Shown: one piece after another, positions 36,020 to 47,949 of the stretch
How the letters are laid out: every line of letters starts with the position of its first letter
How positions within the stretch are numbered: position 1 is the stretch's first letter
Origin: Asterella californica
Taxonomy: Eukaryota; Streptophyta; Marchantiopsida; Marchantiales; Aytoniaceae
Direction of reading: 5' to 3'
DNA: 64,000 nt
NCBI GenBank assembly: GCA_036924285.1
Contig: JAYKYS010000002.1
Span: forward strand, 3,224,001 to 3,288,000
Notes under the pieces: model-generated
Told to the model about the DNA's origin: nothing
The model's database searches: none
What the model saw: only the letters and a program-made list of their open reading frames with translations
Program-made: the position numbers and the translations under genes

Positions 36020-36580
36020 TGTGCACTGAGTGCGGCTTACCACGGGATGCACTGAGTGCCAACATGAAACTGTATGCATTGAGTGCGGCTTACCATCTTG
36101 GCACACTGAAGTTAGTTTTCATACTTTGCTCAGTGTGATTTACTTGGTGGACGCACTGAGAGCGTTTGCAAACCAAATTTTTTATTAATGCGACTTAGAA
36201 CGGGACGCACCGAGTGCGATTTTTGCTACGGGGCGCACTCAGTGCAATTTTTTTTCGTGTCGCACTGAGAGCGTTTGCAAACTATGTTATTATTTAATGC
36301 GACCTAGCACGGGGCGCACCGAGTATGATTTTTGATGTTGGGCGCACTCAGTGCGATTTTCTTTTGGGTCGCACTGAGAGCGTTTGCAAACAATGTTATT
36401 GCTTAATGCGACCTAGCACGGGGCACACCGAGTGTGATTTTAGGTACGGGGCGCACTGACAGTGTCTTCTCAAGAGTTCTCATCAGGTCCGTGGAGTGCG
36501 ACGTCGGATCGGACGCACTGAGGTACGATTTAGAGGTAGTGAGTGCGACCTCTTCGCAGTTGCGCACTGAGTGCTAATTT
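36020..36580. repeat. Palindromic GCACTSAGTGC motif cluster with a 109-bp periodic array
   Basis: Exact GCACT[G/C]AGTGC at 36023, 36049, 36235, 36344 and 36563, plus many one-base variants (for example 36075 and 36207). The tract CGCACTGAGAGCGTTTGCAAAC recurs at 36152, 36261 and 36370, giving a 109-bp period. The region separates ORF1 and ORF2 of the TIR element. The motif is an odd-length palindrome and suits a dimeric binding protein. Confidence 0.85.
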
Positions 36581-36686
36581 GCATTCTATGCACTAGATTT
36601 TATGTTGTTGAGTGCGTCCTATAGCCGATCGTTCTTAATGGTTGTTACTGCAGTCACTTTTCTTCGGTTGTGCAGTGAACTTAAGC

Positions 36687-37701
36687 ATGGAGGGATCCGA
36701 AGAAGGATCCTTAAGTAGGGTTCTGTCAGAAGAGGAATCCGAAGAAGAATCTGAATCCGAAGAAGAGGAGACTCCAGCACCAAAAACTGAGGAAGGACCT
36801 TTTCTTATCTCGTTCACTTCCCAAGAAGATTTACATGAACGAATAAAATGGGGATGGATGAGTAAAGAAGATGTGAACCTTGCTGTGATGGATATAGACG
36901 AAGAGGAGTTGGAGAAATTAGGATTACTGATGGCTTTATCATTCGAGTTTGCTCGCCCTGATGTGAGCACTCTAAACTTCTCTGATTTGAAGGCTTATTC
37001 TTCGAACTCCTTCTCTATTTCTTAATGTTTGTTTACTCCCTCCCTGTTTGTTAATAACGAGGTTAGTGTTGTGTTTGTTTCAGATTGGTCTTTGCTCGGC
37101 GTTTGTTCGATCTTACCATGCTGAGTCAAGGATCGCAAAAGTTGGCGAGGTGGAAGTTTCACTCAGTCTCGATTTAATTCGAGAAGCATTTTTAATCCCT
37201 CAAGGTCTTGTGCAAATGCCTCGTTTTGTGAGACATGTCTGCATAGCAGATTGATTTCCTGAATACGATAAAGTGGGGAAGAGATATTTTGCACGTGAAT
37301 GTGCAATTGAAGGTTGGAGATCTGCTTTTCAATGTTTGAATGCAGTCCTTTTGACAAGGAGAAGACATAAAACTATGACTGGCCAACTTGCGTTGTATGT
37401 AAAGGCTAAAGTTGAGGGGATAGAGATAGACTATGACTGGACTCAGCTGATGCTAGATCATCTTGAAGGAGAGATATTGCATATACAGAAGCATATGCGA
37501 GCCCCAAAAAAGAGTGGAAGTGTAGAAACTTTTGTAGGGATAGCTCTTACTCATCTTCTGCTAACGTGTCCATTAATCTACAGCCAAAACCGTCACGGGC
37601 AGTGCGACGAGACCCGCGGGTCATTTCTACGGGTACCTCCGGACCCACCCGCATCCAAACTGGCTGTTGTCCAGAACTATAGCCCGCGGGTAGTGGAATA
37701 A
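36687..37701 (+). pseudogene. Transposon ORF2, spliced acidic protein with an in-frame stop
   Basis: Exon 1 is 36687-36962 (ATG; donor GAT|gtgagc) and exon 2 is 37084-37701 (acceptor tttcag|ATT), both phase 0. The product has an acidic N-terminus (LSEEESEEESESEEEE), then SQEDLHERIKWGWMSKEDV, then after the splice FVRSYHAESRIAKVGEVEV followed by SLDLIREAFLIPQG. The V-x-V...LI-x-EAF-x-LP-x-G pattern resembles proteins in other plant mobile elements. A TGA at 37252-37254 interrupts the frame, which otherwise continues open to 37701 (WRSAFQCLNAVLLTRRR, LALYVKAKVEGIEIDYDW). Not recognisable as a transposase. The single stop implies a recent break, or that another copy supplies the protein. Confidence 0.5.
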
Positions 37702-37735
37702 ACACTACGGCCTTTAACTTTGACACCCCCTATTA

Positions 37736-39284
37736 GCCCCGGTGTTTTTCTCCTTCAGGGGTTGGTTGCTTGGTCCTACGCGTCATTCTTTCCTTGTAAG
37801 GCTTGATGGGTCTTCTTAGCCGTTGGCTATTCATTGCATCGCGAGTTCGTTCCGATTGTCTGATGACGTTGTATGGTCTGGATCATGCGAATCTGCTGTA
37901 AGAGTGGTTTGGGATGAACTAAGGAAGAGAACCTGACCGGACAATGGATCAAAGCGGATTATTTTATCTCTTATTTAGAGTAACTCGATCTCATCTCTGT
38001 ATATGTTATAAACTCGATCGAGAAGAGAGCCAAGTTGACTTATTATGTCTATATATAGAAACTTTACCAGATTATAAACAGCTATCAAAAGTTGTCTTGA
38101 ACTATGATGCTGTTCAGAAGACTATGCGAGGACATATAAAAATAAAACATTACTTTATTCATTTCAGTTCTTTCTTTTTTGATGTGAATACTGCAAACAA
38201 ATGATATATGTGTATAATTTACTCTAATGAAATATTTTTTTCCATTGCCTTAGATTCACATTGTGCTTTTGTATATACTCAGTCTAGCTGGTGCTTTTCT
38301 GGTCAAATACAATTATAAAGTTTTGGTCAATTAGTAGGTTATAACGATATTATAAAATACTATAAAAATGATGTTGTTAAAATACCTTTAGAATTTGTAA
38401 CACAAATATGAAATTGTCAAACTTCTAACTCTAATATATATATATATATATATTTGTATATATTAAATGTGTTTTTATGTTGACTTTAGAAACTAGCTTG
38501 CATATTCACTTTGACGGAAGAAGGATGTAAGTTTTTTATAGATATATGTGTGATATTTTAGATTGTAGTTGTTTGTTTAGGTCCAGAGCACCTTCTGAAG
38601 GGTCTGGAAGCCGTGTGGTTTTGTGAGAAGACGGGATTTCTAGGTAAAACCCGTGTGTTTGTGTGTTTGAACAGATCTTAGAACTTAGAGCAACGATATT
38701 TGTGCAAATCCTCTGTGGGAACGATATCTTTTATGCTAAATGGACTAAAGGATAAATCATGAGACACTACCCGTACTCTTGCACACTCTCTCTTTGCTTG
38801 ATGTCCCACAACTTCATTCTTATCATTTGGACTGAATCTTAGTTTGAAAGTTTTGGAGTAGTCTTTCTTGGATGTCGCCTGAAGGGACAACGATTTGCTC
38901 CATGTCGTGTATCATGTGAGAGCTTTGTTAACTAAATACATAGTGACAAACTTCCTTGCCGTATAATCATTTTTGCGATATGAAATGACTCATATGATGA
39001 TTCATGCGCGTGATTCATTCTTCCAACACTTTCATGGTACAACTATCTCGATAGAGTTCTACATTACAAATCTTCTTCATGCGAAGAAGTATGGTATCTT
39101 CTTCCTCCATCGTTTTTTATCGCTACATCCGCTTCTTGTGCTCTTATAGTCTCTTCATTCTGCGAAAGATCCCTCATCTCAGTTGGTCTCTCTCTCCTTC
39201 TTTATATTGACAATCTTTCGTTCCATAGCACGTACTATATACTTCATCTCTCCAAACTCTCTTATCATTTCCTCCATCGATAGG
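37736..39284. other. Intergenic, no gene recognised
   Basis: AT-rich beyond 37950, with a TA microsatellite near 38433-38453. About 60 bp at 37785-37850 (around 'ttccttgtaaggcttgatggg') is shared with 61183-61246. A tract at 37866 (acgttgtatggtct) recurs at 39992. Confidence 0.5.
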
Positions 39285-39975
39285 AAGAGTTAGATAATAA
39301 TAAACTAAGTATTTATTGAATATTGTATGATAGTCGACAACAGACTGGACTTATTAAGTTGAAGGTGCATTGTTATGGACTTCATGTATGGGTTTTCTAA
39401 GTTATTTTTGCCATTCCATGTATAGCTAATATTTTACACTTAAACATTAGTTTTGGTTTTCAGTAAAACTTGACATAGAATTATGGATATATATAATAAT
39501 TATAACTTTCATGATAACAAATACCAAGCAAAAGTTCCAAAAAGTGGTTGAGCATGCTTTTCCACAAATTATTTTGTGAAAAAATATGCTCAACCACTTT
39601 TTGCAAGCTTAATTTATTGTCTTCCCCTTCCGAAGAAAAAGGTTAGGTAATAAACTAAAATATTTATTGAATATTTGGTTATAGTCGACAACCGGCTGCA
39701 CTTACACAGTTGGAGGCACGTTGTTATGGACTTCATTTATGCTTTTTCACTTCACGTTTTGGCAGTTCTCTGTATGGTTAACATTTAATATTTTAATATT
39801 AATTTTAGTTTTCGAAAGAGCTTGGTATATAATTTCTACATAATCGTTACAACTTTTCTGATATCTCGGAGCAAAAATTCCCAAAAGGTGGTTGAGCACA
39901 CATATTATATAATTCACATGACTTGTTCTGCAACACTTGATACCACTAACAGAAAGAGAGGTTCGGACAAGATTA
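39285..39975. repeat. Two tandem copies of a repeat unit of about 350 bp with hairpins
   Basis: Copy 1 starts near 39285 and copy 2 near 39630. Shared landmarks: GTTAG(A/G)TAATAA, ACTAA.ATTTATTGAATA (39304 and 39653), TAGTCGACAAC, GTTATGGACTTCAT, and (A)AAGTGGTTGAGCA at the end. Copy 1 ends in a strong hairpin: AAAAAGTGGTTGAGCAT (39539-39555) pairs exactly with 39586-39602. Related pieces occur at 45.6, 46.0, 57.9, 60.8, 61.87 and 62.25 kb. Confidence 0.75.
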
Positions 39976-40640
39976 TTTACCAAGTCTGTTAACGTTGTAT
40001 GGTCTAGTTCACTCGAATCAGCTTTAAGTCAAATATGTATGCTCAATGAACTTCTGGGAAACTTTTGTTACCTTAATGATATAAATAAATAAATAAATAA
40101 ATAAATATTAAATATAGATTTTGTATTAAATAAATAAAATATTATATGTTAACTAAACCGACTCCGAAAACTTGACTCGAAAACTCAACAAATCTTGTAC
40201 AAAAAACACTTTCTCCTTCAAGAGAGAGTACCTTCTCCTACGCACCACTAAAATCTCACTCTATAGGATACTTAACAAAAATCCTTGAACTCTTCACTCA
40301 TCCTTGGATCCTTTCTCCCTTAGACAATCTCAATTATACTCGTAATTTGATCACAATAAAGAATTGTACCGCTCTCTTCTCATATTGACTTCAAATCCTA
40401 GCATAAGCAGATCCGTCGTAACTCCAACATAAATCCAATGTGAATGCTGTGTGATAATTGTATGAGAGTGTTCCATCACGGTTGGTTTACTGTAGAGGTT
40501 TATTGTTTTCATTGTTCTAAAGAGAGCTTTAGCAGTCGCGGTTCACAAGAGAGCAATTGCAGTGAACAGTTTAATTATTTATTACTTAGGATACAATTAT
40601 TGTCTAACACCTATATCATTAAGAGAGTAAAATTCTCCTA
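39976..40640. other. Intergenic AT-rich stretch
   Basis: No gene seen. Contains a (TAAA)n microsatellite at about 40081-40110. Confidence 0.5.
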
Positions 40641-40809
40641 GAAGTTCATCGAGCAAACATATATTAGATTTATGATACTAAAAGTATCACATTTGTGAGA
40701 CAGACCGTGTTGCAAAGTTTGCGATGTCGATTTTAACGAACATCTTGAACTTGCGATGCAAAATGAATTGCAAATTTTGCAATACAATCTACATTGCAAG
40801 TGCATTTTT

Positions 40810-42353
40810 CCATTAAAAGTAACATTTTTCAACATCACAAATATACCTCTTTTTGTAGTAGTGACACGTCATGTTTTCCACATTACATAACGGTGTGTTT
40901 GGATTTCTGCATCCATCACCTTGTCCTCTACCACGTCCTCTTTCTCCTTGAAGATGTTGTTTGATGCATTGAATTTGGTTGATCGAAACATTCTTCTGTT
41001 TATTTCTAGGATTGTAATAACATTCTTGAGTGTTATGAGAGCTCGTATTGCATAAGTGATAATACTTTCTGATGTCGTTGTTCTCTTTGTTTTCCATCCT
41101 CGTAAGTTTTTTTAGCTTAAGTAATAATCTATCTTATCTCTTTTGTTTCTTCTTCTTTATATCTTGGTTGTCGTCACTATCCATCTTTTCTTTTTCATGT
41201 TTTTTATACTGATATTTGTCTTCATTTGAATCTCGTAATGCAAAATCTCTTTGTCGTTGGTGTAGTCTAGGTTCTAGTTCATCTGTATTTGCATAACCTC
41301 TATCCTCCACCAGATGTAAGTATTTAGATTGTACTGCACTTTGTAACCAAGTGGTAGGGAGATAATTAAAGACAAGTGTGGTTAGTTGTGATGATACTAT
41401 CCGGAAGAGAGTTAAGAAATCACTTATGTTTTTCTTTCTCTTTGTTTCATGTTATAGAGTTTGAACATGATATCCACATCCTCTTTGACCACCCTTAATT
41501 CATTTAGAAACAATATTTATACTTGATCCTAAGGTGTGGTATTATCAATTTTGCTAAGTATACCATACAAATTGCATGTTGACTTTGAGTATACCATCCA
41601 AATGCTTGCTTCTTCAATGTACCTGAAAACAAAGATGTTTTATTTAGTTATATCTTTTTTTTTGGAGTCACGTAGTGCTCAAAATTTGCTAATATGCAAG
41701 TCCGGGTCTTCATGTGGTTTCTTTTTGATAGTGGACATACGAAGTCGTGATGTCATTTCGGTTGCATTTGAAACTGGTATCGGGTTGAGATTGGTAGTAA
41801 GAATTGGATTGGCAATAAGATTTAGATTGGTTGGAGGATTTAGATTGGGAATGATTTGTGGTGAAGAAGTTTGTATATTTCTAGTTGCAGTATTTGTAGG
41901 TAGAAGAACAGTTGTTGGATTGGTCGTGGTGTTAACTGATATTGTTTGATTGAATGGTGAGGTTTCATGAGTAGTGCTTGGTGGACGAAATGTGCTTGAT
42001 TTAATGAGAGTGGTAGTCGCAATTGTTGGAGAAAGGATTGGGGAAGGTGATCATACTGATGTTTTAGCTTTTTGTGCTTGATGATATTTATCTTCCTTCT
42101 CCCAAACGTGTGTAAGATAGTAGGTTTTGACAGCACTCAATCTCGAAGTAACTTCTAGTCTATTGTTTGACTATGGTGTGAGCAAGCTTTTACGTTGAAA
42201 CTTTTCTATTTTTTCATTTTTCAGTCCTGATGCATGTTCAAAGAAATCCTCTAGATTCATTCGTGAAATGGTGGTTTCATAACCACTTGTCACTTGATGT
42301 CCAGATTGCAGTTTCAAACATTTCTTTTTTTCTTTAAGTACATTGTTGTTCAT
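40810..42353 (-). pseudogene. Retrotransposon gag relic
   Basis: Minus-strand fragments in several frames. The 5' part includes 'LEDFFEHASG'. A capsid-like stretch has HEDPDLHISKF (about 41718-41690) and later YIEEASIWMVYS (about 41620-41590). The 3' part is a zinc knuckle: YHLCNTSSHNTQEC (about 41064-41020) approximates CxxC-x4-H-x4-C, with the first Cys replaced by Tyr. Multiple stops. No pol domain follows within the window, so this is an isolated gag remnant of Ty3/gypsy type. Confidence 0.6.
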
Positions 42354-42893
42354 TGTATTTCTATAAGAGGAGAGTAAATTTCTCCCGTAGTTCTCTCATA
42401 TCTTCATGATTTTTTAAGTGTTTGGCTTCCTTAGTCAATAAGACGTCTCATATCACATGTAGATTGTTACCATTGTCATTCAAGATCTTTTGATGAAAAG
42501 TTTGTATAGTTGATATTTTATATAACCCTTTGAAGTCAATATTCCGGATAGATTTTACATCATCTTTTGACGTGTCTCCAGACATTGTTTCGAACAAGTA
42601 GTCTGATTGTATCTTCCATGTTTATTGGGACTATTTTGAAGACTATATAATTGATCTATATCTAGAACAACATTCCACTACGAATCTTTATAGAGACGGA
42701 TAATAATTTTGAGATTCCTCCAACATAAGTGTAGTATGATGCTAATATCTCATTCTTTCTGATTCCGCAACAACATATTATCAATACAAAATTGTTTACG
42801 GGTGAGAATAGAACTATGATGTGTTTGCTGATTCTCGATCGAATGTAAACGGATCATTTCATAATCGGACTCCGATGATAGGGAACGTTGTCA
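42354..42893. other. Intergenic, no gene recognised
   Basis: May contain decayed leader sequence of the gag relic. Its right end gives the left flank of the solo LTR. Confidence 0.4.
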
Positions 42894-44926
42894 TGTTGTG
42901 AGACCAGTTAGTATGTAAATTACACGTATAAGTGCGTTTTGCGCACAGTTGTAGAAGTTGTGGTGTAATGAGATCTAAAACTTTGCTCTTATGAGCTTAG
43001 AATGCTCTATTATCTGCTGGGGGTCTCCATGGGGCAGAAAAGGACAAGGTTGAGTCCTTTAACTTCCCATTGGTCCACCAGAAAGTGAAGATAACTTGTC
43101 ATCTACCAAAGTGTGCGCTTTGGGAGGATCGGGGCACTTTCAAGAGGGATTTTCAAGATCAGAGGGCATGGGCGGAGAGCTCTCGAAGGGAGGAGCAACC
43201 TGAGCCAAAATTTCACTCGATTTGGAGGTCCAGGGCATATGTTATGGCATTTTGAAGTTCATAGAGTGATGAGAGTACATAGCTTTCTCTTCCGATTGTA
43301 ATATTAAGGGGTTTGAGTGATTGAGCCGTCAGATTGAGACCAGATTTCATGAGCTTGTAGTCTGTCAGTTGCTGAAGCTCTGACCCCAAATTTCACCACC
43401 GGATGATATGTGGATTGAGCGCAATGGCGATTTGAAGGCGACGGGGTGCAGAACTCTTTCAATCTGGAGCAGCAAGTTTGCAGATTTATGGAGGATGATC
43501 CGAACGGTCAAATCGGCTCAAATTTCCTGAGTAGTGAGTTTACCTTCCGATTTGATAGCACAGGAAGTTTGAGTGGAAGTGGACGGTTCATTTAGTCGAT
43601 GAAGCTTATGTCCTGAATGTGAGATTGGAAGTGCGTGTTAGTTTATGTGAAATTGGGTTAATTGTGGGAGGAGATCTAGCCGTCTGATCTTCCTGAAATT
43701 TGACCTGTCAGTAGAGATTTTAGTATCCTACCTACGTGGCAAGTTTGGGAGGAGACTGAACTGTAGATTTGTATCTATCACGTGTGAAAGTTCGCTGTTC
43801 TTTCTGCCGAGTTGTATCGGCAACGATATCTACTCTAGGTCCCAAGTCTGTTAGCGGCAGCTGGCAGAAAAGCATCTTGGGTGACGTTTGTATTGCTTTG
43901 GGGAGTATTCTATGTGTAGATAAGACTTTAGCGACCTACGTTGTAACCACGTCATGTGGTTGTCAGGTTCGCACTCAACGTGGCAAAGTGCGATCCTTGA
44001 CCTGTAAAGTCGACTACTTGTCTAGCCTAGTCTCTAGTATTGAAAAACGCTACGGTGCATGCATTTGAACCTTTCACGCAGACGACCTACACGTGGATGA
44101 GTATGATGGCACCAAACATGCGATGTGCATGTGTGCCACCTCATCGGTCCGTGTGGCTTGGGTTGCTCGGTTAAAGAGCTTGCACCTATCCTTGTTTTGT
44201 GTTCGAACTTTTAAGCGAAAGGGGAGTGACCTGTGTGGGGGCATTCGACCTGGAGGAAAAATTCAAGAGATTGTTCGTGGAGAGATCGTGGCGATCCAAT
44301 GAGATTGTATCGGTGTTCTATGGATCGAGATACCCTTGTAGTTGGAGTGCAAATGTTGTGAGAGATGGACGAAGGACTCTACTTATCGCCCAGATTCCTT
44401 TTCCGAAACCCTTTCTAGATCAAACAGATGTACATGGAACGAGTTCATTTCCAACAGTTTCTGATAGGATCCTTTGGGCATAACTTTACCGCGCAAATCA
44501 TGCTCTCGCCCGTCCTTGTGATCTTACCTGTTGTCACTTACTGCCAAGAATGGGATCTTACCGTCTATATCCTCATCTGACGAAGGATGGATCTAAATCA
44601 ACTCCCTCCTGTAAACTTTAACACCGAGTGCGAGATAAGACACATTTGTCGACCCAAAGCCATGTACGAAGCCCTAGTAGTGAAAAACTTCGGAGAGGAA
44701 TACTACCGAGAGATCATGTCATCACATATCCCGTTTGTCGTGCCCATGATCATCCAACGTTTTCGTGTGGTTATCTTGACCTTTTACTGAGAGGAAGAAA
44801 GTACTTAGTTATCGAGGAAGTTAGAGAGAAATCTACAGGAAACTTGTCGCTCTGCTGTGCATTGATCGCTAGCCACAACCAGAAGGTACGCCCTTGCTCA
44901 AAGAAAAGGCTCTCGCTACGACAACG
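42894..44926 (+). repeat. Solo LTR (copy 2) of the Ty3/gypsy element
   Basis: Colinear with the LTR at 3002-4905, from TGTTGTGA to ACAACG. No polypurine tract or integrase lies before it and no gag/pol after it in the same orientation. The flanking 5-mers TGTCA (42889-42893) and TATCA (44927-44931) match at 4 of 5 positions, as expected for an aged target-site duplication. It keeps about 100 bp (44382-44483) and about 26 bp (44627-44652) that copy 1 has lost. LTR-LTR recombination is the likely origin. Confidence 0.8.
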
Positions 44927-44999
44927 TATCAAGTGTTAGGGTCGACATTTTGTCCGCAAGTTCTCCGTGTTCTAATAATTCTGCTTAATCCTCCTTTTT

Positions 45000-45520
45000 G
45001 TTATGCGTAAGCAATGTATCTAAATCTGAACTATCTCTCTCTTCTCCAAGTTCCACATCTTCTTTTTTGTTTAACCGTCTCTCAATACGGCAAAATACAT
45101 TACATGACAAAACATTCCTCATTCCTTATCGCAATGCGTTAGCGATCTATCTGGATCTGAACTACTTCTCTCCTCTCCAAGTTTCACATCTTCTTTTTGT
45201 TTAATCGTCTCTTAATACGATAAATTACGTTATATGACAAAACATCTCTCATTTGTTATCGTAGTGCATTAGCGATGTATCTGGATCTGAACTACCTCTC
45301 TGCTCTCAAGGTTTCACATTTTCTCTTTGTTTAACTGTCTCTCAATACGACAAAGATACATTACATGACAAAACATCCTCCTCTTCTTATCGCAATGCGT
45401 TAGCGATGTATCTGGATCTGAACTGCCTCTCTCCTCTCCAGGTTTCACATCTTCTCTCTGTTCAACCGTCTCTGAGTACGACAAAATATATTACATGACA
45501 AAACATCCACTTCCTCACTG
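45000..45520. repeat. 131-bp tandem array, four units
   Basis: TATCT(GG/AA)ATCTGAAC recurs at 45017, 45148, 45278 and 45409, spaced 131, 130 and 131 bp. Other shared landmarks: TTACATGACAAAACAT and CAATGCGTTAGCGATGTATC. Units differ at several positions each. Starts about 75 bp after the solo LTR. Confidence 0.95.
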
Positions 45521-47949
45521 AGCAGAAATTCATGGTTCGGTTGATGACTTCTCTGCATTATTATTATCAACTTCTAAATAGAGAGGTGATTATGCAAGAG
45601 TTTAATTTATTATTTAACTTTTCTACCAAGAAAGTATAAAAGTTTAATTTATTACTGAGTCTTTTTGCCAAGAAGGAATAAGCAATAAATTAAACCTTCA
45701 GTAAAAGCATATTTTTTGGCTTTTTTCATATATTGTTGTTTCATTATTGTTTCATCTAGTTTTTGGAGTTGTTTCACAAGCATTTTGAGTGTATGGATTC
45801 TTTCGGAACTCTCAATATGATGTTATCTTTAAATATTTTATTATATTTTGATTTATCACACATATCTATATTATATTTATTACATATACATTTATTCATA
45901 ACAAAAATGTTATCTGAAGTAGACTGACATATATAAAAAGCATTTATTATGCATCATACAAAGGAACTCGTACATATATATTCACCTGTATGCAGAGGTT
46001 TGATTTATTGCAAGAAGGGTTAGGTAATAAATTAAACTCAGAATAAATTTATGTATAATTACTTTAAGTTCTCAAACTTGTACATTTAACACAACATCGT
46101 AGTCTTATGGTTTATATCTATCTCCTTTTGTTTCCAGGCATAATATATAATTTTCGATTAACACTTACATATTTTTCCGATAACAACCAACGGGTAAAAA
46201 TTGCCAGAAGTTCATCGAGCATGCATATATTAACCCCTGTCGAGCAAGCATATTGAGATCTTTGGACAAACCAATTACCTCAGTGAATTTACTTCTCGAC
46301 TCTCTCGCTTGTCAATTTTTTCGCCCAGTGAAAACTCCATGTTACATGCATATTTTATCTCAATTCACAAGAAATATCAGCAACACAAGACAAGTATGGT
46401 GTGACACAGTTCTTCAAAATATCCCATGCAACCCTTCTTGTAATACCATACTTCCATTTAACAAGTTCGCTGATTACGTATCGAATTTTTTAGTTCCTTT
46501 AATTGATCTTCACTCATTAAATATTGAATATCTTTGAATTCGTGCATTTTGAATTATATACTGAAATTGCACGATGGGTCAAGATAATGTAAATAACATT
46601 GCGAGAGACGGTCAAGCTCGTTTTCTTTTCACTATTTCACAAAATTATTATATAATAACAGAAGAAAATATAAAATTATTTTATCTCAGCTTAGACGAAT
46701 TAACATTTTAATTGACAGATGAAGAAAAGAACATGAGCAAATATTGGAGATCCACTTCTCGAAAAGTGATTAGGAACTGTTCATATTTCAAAATAATGAA
46801 CAGTTCTGCTTTTCATTTCTCTATATCTGTATGTAATTTAGTCTAGACCTTGCCATCGCATTCAGTTTGATATTTTGGGATTTTCTATACTTCTTATGAC
46901 CTTTCTGCAAAAGATATGAATTATTAATTAATAAATATGTAAAATATCAATAACCTTTAATTAGATTTGAAACTACGATGCCATTTTGAGCGATTTCATA
47001 TGGTACAGTCCTGGATAAACATTACCTGATTAAGTGTTATAATTTTATAATTATTACAACTTGGCTACTCTATAGAGAAGATACTCGCAAACTTGTGTTA
47101 TGGTTTAGGTACTATGTTCCTTTGTTAAACCTCGAGTAGGAGTATACAAGTATAAAAAAGTTTATCTTTTCTCTTTCTAGTATATTTGAATACAAAAAAG
47201 ATTCTTTCTTGCTCCAAGAAATCTCAAATCTGTATTTTTACATTTCTCTATCAATATTCAATAGTTTGTTTAGAGATGAATCATAACTTGTTAAGCGGGT
47301 GAATAGTTTTAAGTTGATTCTTTATATCAGAGATTTCAAGTTGAGATGAAAACGTAGTGACCAAAAGTAATTTCTGGATAACTTTTAAATTTCTAAGTCC
47401 TATGGAAGTAAACTCACAAAATAAGGTATTTTGAATCACCCGGAGTTTTTTGGATCTATATTTTGGATCACTAATCATGGATCTACAATAATTATTTGTA
47501 AATAAGTATCTAACTTTCAGATGAAAGAAGAGAGTTAAATCAATTGCAAGTACTTCAGCATCTGGAAGAATTGAGTTTGGATTCTAGAAGGGCATATGTA
47601 TGTGGATGACTTAATTGATTTTCGGATGACCACTGAGGATACAAAAGATCTGATAACAAGATCATACTTATTGAAAACAAAAAGTTTTATTTTCTTTATT
47701 TCTTGTTCAAAGTGATATGAATTAGTAACATCTTTCATTCAAAACTTTCATATTTTATCATGTAGAACTGAGTTTTAAATTTAGAACATCCTTTCAACAA
47801 CAACTCTTTACTCATATATATATATGCTTATAGTGTATTGTACTGTAAAGTAAGTTCTTTTTGTTAAATTTTGTTGTTATTTTTATTTTTATGAATTATA
47901 TATTATAATATTTAGATTGTTACGATGTTATAATTTTATTTCTTTGTAA
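45521..47949. other. AT-rich intergenic region with hairpin-repeat pieces
   Basis: Hairpin-family pieces at 45600-45700 (GTTTAATTTATTA... / ...CAATAAATTAAAC) and 46000-46045. The tail motif AGAAGTTCATCGAGCATGCAT is at 46206. Short frames at 46253-46537 and about 46573-46712 show no domain. Confidence 0.5.

Larger units (their letters stand above)
33950..37730. mobile_element. DNA transposon with 20-bp perfect TIRs and a 5-bp flanking direct repeat
   Basis: Left end GGGGGTGTCAAAGTTAAAGG at 33950-33969; right end is its exact reverse complement at 37711-37730. Both sides are flanked by TATTA (33945-33949 and 37731-37735), a probable 5-bp target-site duplication. Size 3781 bp. It contains an intact ORF (34267-35376), a repeat-rich middle (35400-36600) and a spliced second ORF (36687-37701) that ends only 9 bp before the right TIR. 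Neither product carries a transposase motif I recognise. GGGGG-type TIRs together with a SANT-like protein recall PIF/Harbinger, but that group makes 3-bp duplications. TSDs of 5 bp are uncommon among known superfamilies. Confidence 0.8.
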
